From the NCBI GenBank assembly GCA_900554085.1, contig USGA01000061.1, positions 1-5,482 of the forward strand: a stretch of 5,482 nt of DNA, written 5' to 3'. Source of the stretch: an uncultured Clostridia bacterium. Lineage in GTDB: Bacteria; Bacillota; Clostridia; Christensenellales; CAG-917. Below the pieces are notes generated by a model, which saw only the letters and a program-made list of their open reading frames with translations, was not told the origin of the DNA and ran no database searches. The translations under genes and the position numbers were made by a program. This document shows positions 1 to 5,321 of this stretch, one piece after another (position 1 is the first letter of the stretch; every line of letters begins with the position of its first letter).

Positions 1-135
1 AGAGTAGCTTTTTATTTTGTCCGATGCCACCTTTCCTGTTTTTCCAACGGTTGATTAGCTTCAAAGTCAACGGCAAAAGAAGAACGCTTTATCTTCTTAG
101 AAACTGGATACTGAAGAACTACATATTCATAGTGA

Positions 136-1272
136 TCATTCCGTTTTAATAGTCTCAGCCGGATTACTTAATGCCGTATGATATCCGTTAAGGACAACTG
201 TGACAAACGTTACAAGCATCAATAAGACGACAGGTACTATAAATACTTCTATTCCCCAATCCGCAGGATACACAAACTGTTCCCTCCACCGTTTCATCAA
301 GACATATACGATAGGAATAGCGATCATGTCGGCTATCAGAATATAATAGAAGAACGGACGATTCAACAACAATAGAATTTGTCGGGAAGAGGCACCGTGT
401 ACTTTACGAATCGCAATTTCTCTTTTTCGTTGTTCTACCGCATACCATGTAATTCCAAAGATACCAAAAAGGGTCAGGAACAAACTGATTATAGCATAAG
501 CCAGTAATAATCGGGAGAAATTCACCATATCTGTATTGTTGGATATATATTGCTGATAGGCGTCTATGTAAACAAAAGAATGTCCCGGCTCGTGTTTCTC
601 CCACAGCAACCGGAGATTTTTTACTATCTCATTGCGTCTGCCCTCATCTATACGACAAGACAGGTAGGTTGCCTGATCGACCGGAATCTCTTGAAGAATA
701 ATCTGCATCGGAGTAATGGCAGAGTTGAAAGAAGTCAGTCTGAAATCTTTGCACACACCGATAATAGTTCCTTCACCGGCGTTGTCCTGCTCATATTTGC
801 TTAAGGTCTGCCCCACCGGATCTTCTCCTGCTGGCACAAAGAACTGCACAAAGGCTTCATTAACAACTACCGGATGGGCTACCTTGGAAAATAAATCCTT
901 CGTTCGTTCCGGTTCGAGAAGTTCTATGTTGAATAAGTCCAGCAGTTCATAGTTCTCGGTCAATAAAACTTTATTTACCATTACTTCCTGCCCATTCCTG
1001 TTTAGTGGAATGATGATATTAAAAGGACTCGTTATCCGCCCTTTGGATAACAGGGCAGTTTGGATGCCGGGCAGGTTTTTAATGTCATTATACAAAGGGA
1101 TAGTCAGGGCAGTCCCCTCATTACCTAAGATTATAACTCCTTTAAAGCGTTCACCCTGCCCTTCTATGGTTGAAAGCTGAGAGCGTATCATCATAAAGGC
1201 AGTCATCAATCCGATGGAGATAACCATTTGCACGCCTACAAGGATCGCTACCAGTCTTCTTCTTTTTCTCCC
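136..1272 (-). CDS. MacB/FtsX-type ABC transporter permease, C-terminal part (5' end lost at junction)
   Basis: Inner-membrane permease subunit of a MacB-like ABC exporter, the large Bacteroidota type of roughly 800 residues with two FtsX units. About 378 residues of the second unit remain. In order: a basic GRKRRRL stretch and first membrane helix (about residues 7-27 of the fragment, VGVQMVISIGL); a long extracytoplasmic MacB_PCD-like region containing DPVGQTL and IIGVCKDF; a second helix (about 255-278); the FtsX cytoplasmic signature EQRKREIAIRKVHGAS (about 280-295); and two more helices (about 306-326 and 342-361). It stops at TGA (136-138 on the plus strand). The frame can be extended to an ATG at 1392, but the extra 40 residues (MPQTHRHIRG...) are out-of-frame spmA sequence, so this is not a real start. 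No ATP-binding partner is in the window. Transported substrate unknown. Family call firm; Bacteroidota origin inferred from motif style and low GC. Confidence 0.88.
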   Translation of the reverse strand, partial: GRKRRRLVAILVGVQMVISIGLMTAFMMIRSQLSTIEGQGERFKGVIILGNEGTALTIPLYNDIKNLPGIQTALLSKGRITSPFNIIIPLNRNGQEVMVNKVLLTENYELLDLFNIELLEPERTKDLFSKVAHPVVVNEAFVQFFVPAGEDPVGQTLSKYEQDNAGEGTIIGVCKDFRLTSFNSAITPMQIILQEIPVDQATYLSCRIDEGRRNEIVKNLRLLWEKHEPGHSFVYIDAYQQYISNNTDMVNFSRLLLAYAIISLFLTLFGIFGITWYAVEQRKREIAIRKVHGASSRQILLLLNRPFFYYILIADMIAIPIVYVLMKRWREQFVYPADWGIEVFIVPVVLLMLVTFVTVVLNGYHTALSNPAETIKTE

Positions 1273-1274
1273 TT
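1255..1274. other. Junction between two unrelated DNA segments in a pyrimidine tract
   Basis: A 20-base run of only C and T on the plus strand (polypurine on the minus strand) separates low-GC Bacteroidota-type permease coding sequence from higher-GC Clostridia-type spmA-like coding sequence. Both genes lie on the minus strand, but the spmA frame (ending ...RRIFKGEKEEDW, then TAG at 1250-1248) and the permease frame (HFQGRKRRRL...) differ. The joined gene is therefore not a fusion. The purine-rich minus strand could encode GEKEE in one gene and GRKRRR in the other, so the two parents could share a short similar stretch here. I infer an assembly chimera or a microhomology join. The exact breakpoint cannot be placed by eye. 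Confidence 0.72.
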
Positions 1275-1505
1275 GAAAATGCGACGGATTATCGGGCGAA
1301 GTCCCCGCGAAAGTTTTTTGTCCAGACCCGTGGCTTCCATCATCTTGAGCACAGACAGCCACACCGCGTATATGGCGGTGAGTTTGAGGCAAAGCGTTAT
1401 GGCGTTTGCCACGCCGCTAATCATCGTCGGCAGGGCGTCGGCGGGGTGCGCGACGGTCATCAGCGACAACGACAGCAGGACAAGGGCGGTAAAAGCGACG
1501 TTCAT
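1262..1505 (-). pseudogene. spmA: SpmA-like (nucleoside-recognition/Gate domain) membrane protein, N-terminal fragment
   Basis: About 80 N-terminal residues of a spore maturation protein A-like membrane protein. The start at 1505 (MNVAFTALVL) gives the usual family beginning: a short hydrophobic segment, then a helix matching the nucleoside-recognition/Gate pattern (GVANAITLCLKLTAIYAVWLSVLKMMEATGL), then the conserved basic stretch LSRGLRPIIRRIF. An upstream in-frame ATG at 1544 would add 13 proline- and arginine-rich residues unlike the family, so 1505 is preferred, although no good Shine-Dalgarno precedes it. SpmA proteins are normally about 190-200 residues; here the gene is cut after IFKGEKEE at the junction, and a stop (TAG, 1250-1248) follows in foreign sequence. 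In spore-formers SpmA acts with SpmB in spore-core dehydration, but homologues occur outside sporulation, so the role here is uncertain. It is divergent from metG. Confidence 0.62.
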
Positions 1506-1558
1506 ATAACAGTTTACTTGCCGCGGGCGGGGAGTATGCGGCAACAGTCCGCAATGAG

Positions 1559-1587
1559 TTTACAAAAAATACCGTTTGGTCTATAAT
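1559..1587 (+). promoter_or_regulatory. Sigma-70-type promoter for the metG operon
   Basis: TTTACA (1559-1564) and a perfect TATAAT (1582-1587) are separated by exactly 17 bases, the optimal housekeeping sigma-factor arrangement. Transcription would start near 1594, giving a 5' leader of only about 37 bases before metG. The space between the divergent spmA start (1505) and metG is too small for a full T-box or SAM riboswitch, and I see none. Confidence 0.8.
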
Positions 1588-1598
1588 GTTTGAAATGC

Positions 1599-1616
1599 GG
1601 CGCGCTTGCGCGCGCC
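1599..1616 (+). promoter_or_regulatory. GC-rich hairpin in the metG 5' leader
   Basis: A 7-bp all-G/C stem (1599-1605 with 1610-1616) closed by a TTGC loop lies between the predicted transcription start (~1594) and the Shine-Dalgarno sequence (from 1620). It is too close to the ribosome-binding site, and lacks a U-tract, to be an ordinary terminator. It could stabilise the mRNA 5' end or tune initiation. The pairing is seen; the role is inference. Confidence 0.45.
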
Positions 1617-1619
1617 CGC

Positions 1620-1625
1620 GGGAGG
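1620..1625 (+). promoter_or_regulatory. Ribosome-binding site that fixes the metG start
   Basis: GGGAGG ends five bases before the ATG at 1631. The longer in-frame ATG at 1586 sits inside the TATAAT box and would add 15 non-conserved residues, so it is rejected in favour of 1631. Confidence 0.85.
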
Positions 1626-1630
1626 TTCAG

Positions 1631-3610
1631 ATGAACGGCAAATATTACATCACGACCGCCATTGCTTACGCTTCGGGCAAGCCGCATATCGGCAATATGT
1701 ACGAGATAGTTCTCAGCGATTTTCTCGCGCGTTTCCGTCGTCGTCAGGGCTACGACGTGTTTTTCCAGACCGGCACCGACGAACACGGCGAAAAGGTGGA
1801 GAACAAGGCTGCCGCCGCAGGCGTCACTCCGAAGCAGTTCGTGGACAACGTGGCAGGAGAAATCAAAGGCCTCTGGGATTTGATGAACATATCTTACGAT
1901 AAGTTTATCCGCACCACCGACGCCGACCACGAAGCGCAGGTCGCGGAGATTTTCGACAGAATGCTCGAACAGGGCGATATTTACAAAGGCTCCTACAAGG
2001 GGTGGTATTGCACTCCCTGCGAATCTTTCTGGACGGAAAGCCAACTCGTCGACGGGAAGTGCCCCGATTGCGGCAGGGAAGTCAAACTGTCCGAAGAGGA
2101 AGCCTATTTCTTCCGTATGAGTGCCTATGCCGACAGGCTGATGAAGTATTACGAGGAGCACCCCGATTTCATTCTGCCTCTTTCCCGCAAGAACGAAATG
2201 GTCAACAATTTCCTCAAGCCCGGACTTCAGGACCTTTGCGTGTCGCGCTCCACGTTCTCGTGGGGTATTCCCGTAAAGCCCGACCCCAAACACGTGGTGT
2301 ACGTGTGGCTTGACGCGCTCACCAACTACATTACGGGTCTGGGATACGATTGCAGGGGAAATTGCGGAGAGAAATACAATAAGTACTGGCCTGCCGAAGT
2401 GCACATCGTCGGCAAGGATATCGTGCGTTTCCATACCATTTATTGGCCCATATTCCTGATGTCTCTGGGTGTGCCGCTTCCCAAGCAGGTTTTCGGTCAT
2501 CCGTGGTTGCTGCAGGACGGCGGCAAGATGTCAAAGTCCAAAGGCAACGTTATGTATGCCGACGACCTCGCGTCGGTGTTCGGCGTCGACGCGGTGAGGT
2601 ATTTCCTGTTGTCCGCGGTGCCTTACGATAACGACGGACTGGTGTCGTGGGAACTCGTCAACGACACCGTGAACGGTGAACTCGCAAACGTCTACGGCAA
2701 TCTCGTCAACAGAACGGTGGCTATGACCAACCAGTATCTCGGCGGCGTGTTGTCCGACAAAAAGGTTGCCGAGGCTGTTGACGAAGACCTCAAAGCAGTG
2801 GTCAAAGGGGCTTACGCAAAGGTGTGTGCCAAGGTGGACGCCTACAAGATGTCGGACGCTCTTGCGGAGATTATGACGGTGTTCCGCCGCGCCAACAAAT
2901 ATATCGACGAGACCGCGCCTTGGGTGCTCGCCCGCGACGAAAGCAAGCGCGACAGACTTGCAACCGTGCTTTACAATCTTGCCGAGAGCATCGTCATAGG
3001 CTCCAGTATGCTGGCCTGCGCAATGCCCGCGTCCTGCGAAAAGGCCGTCGGGGAATTCGGCACGGAAATTCGTGCTTTCGACAAACTCGGGGAGTTCGGA
3101 TTGCTCGCCGACGGCACCCGCGTTACGGATAAACCCGAAATCCTTTTCGGGAGGTTGAAAATGAAAGAAGTCGAAGAGAAAGTGGAAGCAATAGCGAAAT
3201 CGAAACAGGTCGAGGCGTCCGTCGGTGAAGCCGCACCCGCCAAAACGGAGAAAAAAGAGGAGGCGGCACCCGAAGGTACCGCCACCCTCATCGATATAGC
3301 GAAGTTCAAAGAGGTTTCGCTCAGAGTGGGGCACATTCTCACCGCCGAAAAGGTCGAGAAGGCCGACAAACTGCTCAAGTTCACCGTCAGGGTGGGAGAA
3401 GAGGAGCGCACCATAGTCAGCGGTATCGCCAAGTATTACACTCCCGAGGAAATGGTGGGTAAACAGGTGGTCGTGGTGGCGAACCTCAAGCCCGCAAAAC
3501 TGCGCGGAATCGAAAGCCAGGGTATGCTGCTTTGCGCTGTGACTGCGGAGGGCGACGTCGTGTTGGTTTCGCCCGAGAAACCCGTGCCCAGCGGCAGCGA
3601 GGTCTGCTGA
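1631..3610 (+). CDS. metG: Methionyl-tRNA synthetase, with C-terminal tRNA-binding domain
   Basis: Cytoplasmic class Ia synthetase charging initiator and elongator tRNA-Met with methionine using ATP. The 659-residue protein starts MNGKYYITTAIAYASGKPHIGN. The HIGH-type signature is HIGN (19-22), a variant last position. Next come TGTDEHGEK (48-55) and a zinc knuckle with four cysteines in two CxxC pairs (C127, C130, C144, C147), then WLDALTNYITGLGY (226-239), the KMSKS loop (299-303) and the helical anticodon-binding region (about 340-500). An Ala/Glu/Lys-rich linker (about 515-553) leads to a Trbp111/EMAP-like OB-fold tRNA-binding domain (554-659; LRVGHIL, ANLKPAKLRGIESQGMLL). Length and layout match full-length clostridial MetRS, and nothing is broken. 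It is first in a metG-tatD-radical SAM run behind a strong promoter; its TGA overlaps the tatD ATG by one base. Confidence 0.97.
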   Translation: MNGKYYITTAIAYASGKPHIGNMYEIVLSDFLARFRRRQGYDVFFQTGTDEHGEKVENKAAAAGVTPKQFVDNVAGEIKGLWDLMNISYDKFIRTTDADHEAQVAEIFDRMLEQGDIYKGSYKGWYCTPCESFWTESQLVDGKCPDCGREVKLSEEEAYFFRMSAYADRLMKYYEEHPDFILPLSRKNEMVNNFLKPGLQDLCVSRSTFSWGIPVKPDPKHVVYVWLDALTNYITGLGYDCRGNCGEKYNKYWPAEVHIVGKDIVRFHTIYWPIFLMSLGVPLPKQVFGHPWLLQDGGKMSKSKGNVMYADDLASVFGVDAVRYFLLSAVPYDNDGLVSWELVNDTVNGELANVYGNLVNRTVAMTNQYLGGVLSDKKVAEAVDEDLKAVVKGAYAKVCAKVDAYKMSDALAEIMTVFRRANKYIDETAPWVLARDESKRDRLATVLYNLAESIVIGSSMLACAMPASCEKAVGEFGTEIRAFDKLGEFGLLADGTRVTDKPEILFGRLKMKEVEEKVEAIAKSKQVEASVGEAAPAKTEKKEEAAPEGTATLIDIAKFKEVSLRVGHILTAEKVEKADKLLKFTVRVGEEERTIVSGIAKYYTPEEMVGKQVVVVANLKPAKLRGIESQGMLLCAVTAEGDVVLVSPEKPVPSGSEVC

Positions 3611-4386
3611 TGCTTTTCGACACGCATTGTCATCTCACGGACGAAAGGCTGCGCCCCGACATCGACGACGTCGTGAGCGGTGCCCTGAAAGGCGGAGTAG
3701 CCCGTCTCGTGACCGTGGGGTGCGACAGGGAATCCTCCCTCGAGAGTGCGGAGATTGCCGCAAGATATCCCGAGGTGTATTGCACGGTGGGTATTCACCC
3801 CCACGACGCCGTCACGGCAACCCGAGAGATTTACGAAGAATTCCGCGCGCTTGCCGCCGACAATGCAAAGGTGTTGGCAATCGGCGAGATAGGACTGGAT
3901 TATCATTACGATTTGAGCCCGAGAGAGGTTCAGCGAAGAGTGTTCGGGGAGCAGTTGAGACTTGCGCGCGAATGCGAATTGCCTGTGTGCCTGCACGTCA
4001 GGGAAGCGTACGAGGACTGCCGTGCTTTATTGGAGGAGAACAGGGATTGCCTCGGCGGCGGAGTTCTGTTGCATTGCTATTCCGGCTCGGCGGAAATGGT
4101 GAAAGTGTTTTCGGAGTACGACGCATATTTCGCTTTCGGCGGCGCAATCACTTTCAAGGGGGCGCGCAGGAATCTGGAAGCGCTCGCCGCCGTGCCTCCT
4201 GACAGGCTTTTGCTCGAGACGGATGCGCCGTATATGACTCCCGTGCCTTACAGGGGGCAGACCAACCGCCCCGAATATGTGGCGCTTGTCGCCGACAAGG
4301 CCGCCGAAGTCCTCGGAACCTCTCGCGAAGAAATCGAGAAAATCACTACCGAAAACGCAAAACGCTTCTTTAAGCGTATGAAATGA
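3610..4386 (+). CDS. tatD: TatD-family metal-dependent hydrolase (putative DNase/RNase)
   Basis: Cytoplasmic TIM-barrel metallohydrolase of the amidohydrolase superfamily. Characterised TatD proteins are metal-dependent nucleases with 3'-5' exonuclease activity, implicated in DNA repair or RNA turnover. All expected metal ligands are visible in the 258 residues: H6 and H8 in FDTHCH, E93 in AIGEIGLDYHY, H129 in CLHVREA, H155 in LLHCYSG and D205 in LLETDAPYMTP. VGIHPHD (60-66) and the C-terminal YRGQTNRPEYV are also typical. The ATG at 3610 overlaps the metG stop by one base and has GAGG (3599-3602) seven bases upstream. The longer in-frame start at 3532 adds a Cys/Arg-rich stretch that is only metG read in another frame. 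The overlap implies co-translation with metG, as in Bacillus metS-yabD. Its own physiological substrate is unknown. Confidence 0.96.
   Translation: MLFDTHCHLTDERLRPDIDDVVSGALKGGVARLVTVGCDRESSLESAEIAARYPEVYCTVGIHPHDAVTATREIYEEFRALAADNAKVLAIGEIGLDYHYDLSPREVQRRVFGEQLRLARECELPVCLHVREAYEDCRALLEENRDCLGGGVLLHCYSGSAEMVKVFSEYDAYFAFGGAITFKGARRNLEALAAVPPDRLLLETDAPYMTPVPYRGQTNRPEYVALVADKAAEVLGTSREEIEKITTENAKRFFKRMK
4362..4377 (+). other. Small hairpin just before the tatD stop
   Basis: A 6-bp perfect stem (4362-4367 with 4372-4377, ACGCTT/AAGCGT) with a CTTT loop ends six bases before the ATGA (4383-4386) where tatD stops. It lies within the last tatD codons (AKRFFKRMK), so it may be a codon-choice coincidence. 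It could influence termination-reinitiation at the overlap. Confidence 0.25.
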
Positions 4387-4439
4387 ACGATGAACGCCTT
4401 TTTATGTCGACATTGACCCTGGGGCGTTCGGATTCTTGA
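4383..4439 (+). other. 18-codon ORF linking tatD to the radical SAM gene
   Basis: An ATG at 4383 overlaps the tatD stop in the ATGA arrangement. It encodes MNDERLFMSTLTLGRSDS and ends at TGA 4437-4439, only six bases before the radical SAM ATG (4446) and in the same frame. The radical SAM start has no recognisable Shine-Dalgarno, so ribosomes finishing this mini-ORF could reinitiate there. Alternatively it is a remnant of a longer N-terminus cut by the TGA, or chance. The peptide matches nothing I recognise. Confidence 0.3.
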
Positions 4440-4445
4440 AACATA

Positions 4446-5054
4446 ATGCAAAACATAATTTACGAATACGGGGATTCCCTCTATATCAATCTCACCAACC
4501 GTTGCTCCAACGATTGCACGTTCTGTATACGCAATTTCCGTGACGGAGTGGGGAACGACCCGCTGTGGCTGGAGCACGAGCCCACCGCCGCCGAAGTTAT
4601 TGCCGCACTCGGAGAAAAGGACCTCGGGAAGTACGGCGAAGTGGTTTTCTGCGGTTTCGGCGAGCCGACCTGCGCGTTTGAGGTGCTTCTGGAAGTGGCG
4701 GAGTATCTCAAAAAGCACGGCGCCGTCACAAGGATAAACACCAACGGGCAATCCGATTTGTATAACAATACGGACGATTCCGCCCGCCGCCTCGCGCCGT
4801 TCATAGACGAGGTCAGCATTTCGCTCAACGCCTCCACCGCCGAGAAATACGACGCGGTTTGCAGGTGCGCTTTCGGCGAGCAGGGATTTTACGCGATGCT
4901 CGATTTCGCCCGCGACTGTGTTCGGGAGGGAATCGACACCGTTATGTCCGTCGTCGATTGCATAGGTGCCGAAGAGATTGAGGCTTGCCGCAAGGTCGCC
5001 GAGAGCGTGGGTGCACGCTTGCGCGTGCGCGCTATGATAGAGGACGGCGACTGA
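4446..5054 (+). CDS. TatD-associated radical SAM protein, function unknown
   Basis: A 202-residue radical S-adenosylmethionine enzyme. The [4Fe-4S] signature CxxxCxxC is C20, C24 and C27 (CSNDCTFC), preceded by the family-typical IIYEYGDSLYINLTNR. The SAM-binding region follows with GFGEPT (70-75), RINTNGQSDL (96-105) and VSISLNAS (123-130). The short length, the N-terminus and the position directly after tatD match the TatD-associated radical SAM family (I recall it as TIGR04038). Its reaction and substrate are not known to me. Additional cysteines (C69, C76, C139, C141, C158, C172, C181) are present, but no clear second cluster domain. The start is fixed by an in-frame TGA at 4437-4439; the context has no clear Shine-Dalgarno. 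It occupies the position where many Firmicutes carry rnmV between tatD and rsmA, so a link to RNA or nucleotide metabolism is possible but is only inference. Confidence 0.88.
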   Translation: MQNIIYEYGDSLYINLTNRCSNDCTFCIRNFRDGVGNDPLWLEHEPTAAEVIAALGEKDLGKYGEVVFCGFGEPTCAFEVLLEVAEYLKKHGAVTRINTNGQSDLYNNTDDSARRLAPFIDEVSISLNASTAEKYDAVCRCAFGEQGFYAMLDFARDCVREGIDTVMSVVDCIGAEEIEACRKVAESVGARLRVRAMIEDGD

Positions 5055-5072
5055 GGGCGATTGAACCGTGAG

Positions 5073-5102
5073 AAAAGGAGTCGACAATGGTCAACTCCTT
5101 TT
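5073..5102 (+). terminator. Terminator-like hairpin after the radical SAM gene
   Basis: AAAAGGAGT (5073-5081) pairs perfectly with ACTCCTTTT (5094-5102). Inside, after one C-A mismatch, GAC (5083-5085) pairs with GTC (5090-5092) around an AATG loop. The 3' arm ends in TTTT and begins 19 bases after the radical SAM stop, so it probably ends the metG-tatD-radical SAM transcript. The U-tract is short and lies mostly in the stem, so termination may be incomplete. The A-rich 5' arm would let it also act on the opposite strand. Confidence 0.68.
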
Positions 5103-5286
5103 GTATGGATTCGGCACAAGGCCGTTTCCTCCGATGAAAGCAGAGTCTTTAATGAGCGTGCGTTCGTCAATGCGTTGATTGGGAATAAGCCGTCATACCG
5201 GATTCTGCTTTTATCTGCGGACGATTGTCCGTCATCTTTTGTACTTCCGACTGTTTGTCTTTGGTACGCTGTTAATTTGTGCGGAT
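5103..5286. other. Intergenic gap before rsmA, no supported gene
   Basis: No convincing gene, tRNA or known riboswitch seen. Lines 5161-5220 and 5221-5280 hold 29 and 24 G+C of 60, the second clearly below the flanking genes. A weak stem CGGAC/GTCCG (5218-5222 with 5227-5231) precedes TCATCTTTT; it could be a poor terminator or chance. The plus-strand frame of the radical SAM gene stays open from its stop to TAA at 5319-5321, but codon use is unlike the neighbours and it crosses the terminator hairpin. Confidence 0.4.
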
Positions 5287-5307
5287 ACGGGTCGTATATA
5301 CGCCCGT
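5287..5307. promoter_or_regulatory. Inverted repeat upstream of rsmA, possible operator or -10 region
   Basis: ACGGG (5287-5291) and CCCGT (5303-5307) flank the palindrome GTATATAC (5294-5301). The arms are slightly offset (two bases on one side, one on the other). TATATA at 5295-5300 could serve as a -10 element for rsmA, but no well-spaced -35 was found. The repeat is seen directly; function is a guess. Confidence 0.3.
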
Positions 5308-5310
5308 CGC

Positions 5311-5316
5311 GGAGGG
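5311..5316 (+). promoter_or_regulatory. Ribosome-binding site for rsmA
   Basis: GGAGGG lies five bases before the ATG at 5322, a strong Shine-Dalgarno that sets the rsmA start. It suggests rsmA is translated independently of the upstream genes. Confidence 0.85.
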
Positions 5317-5321
5317 AATAA

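Noticed and set aside
1..135. Open minus-strand stretch after the permease stop (reads HYEYVVLQYPVSKKIKR..., ending in TAA)
   Set aside because: About 50 codons from a preceding stop, overlapping the permease end, with no ATG/GTG start or ribosome-binding site. I see no supported gene or clear terminator in these 135 bases.
1273..1392. Apparent 40-residue N-terminal extension of the permease starting at an ATG at 1392
   Set aside because: It is spmA-like DNA read in the wrong frame across the junction; it is hydrophilic and unlike any permease N-terminus, whereas the spmA frame gives recognisable family sequence.
1514..2500. Long minus-strand ORF of 328 codons opposite metG
   Set aside because: Antisense shadow of metG; its His/Val-rich translation reflects complementing metG codons, and metG is clearly real from its motifs.
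3146..3300. Ala/Glu/Lys-rich segment of metG as a frameshift or insertion
   Set aside because: The frame is continuous and such low-complexity linkers are usual between the anticodon-binding region and the C-terminal tRNA-binding domain of MetRS.
2531..3334. Minus-strand ORF of 267 codons opposite the 3' half of metG
   Set aside because: Antisense shadow of a conserved coding region; no family features.
4390..4416. 8-codon peptide MNAFLCRH in the tatD-radical SAM spacer as a leader peptide
   Set aside because: Very short, with no regulatory codon run and no attenuator-like hairpins; it overlaps the better placed 18-codon ORF in another frame.
4413..4447. Possible internal promoter TTGACC ... 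CATAAT before the radical SAM gene
   Set aside because: The spacing is 23 bases, far from the 16-18 optimum, and the -10 would overlap the start codon.
4248..5087. Minus-strand ORF of 279 codons opposite tatD end and the radical SAM gene
   Set aside because: Antisense shadow; it crosses two real genes, an intergenic spacer and the terminator, and has no recognisable domain.
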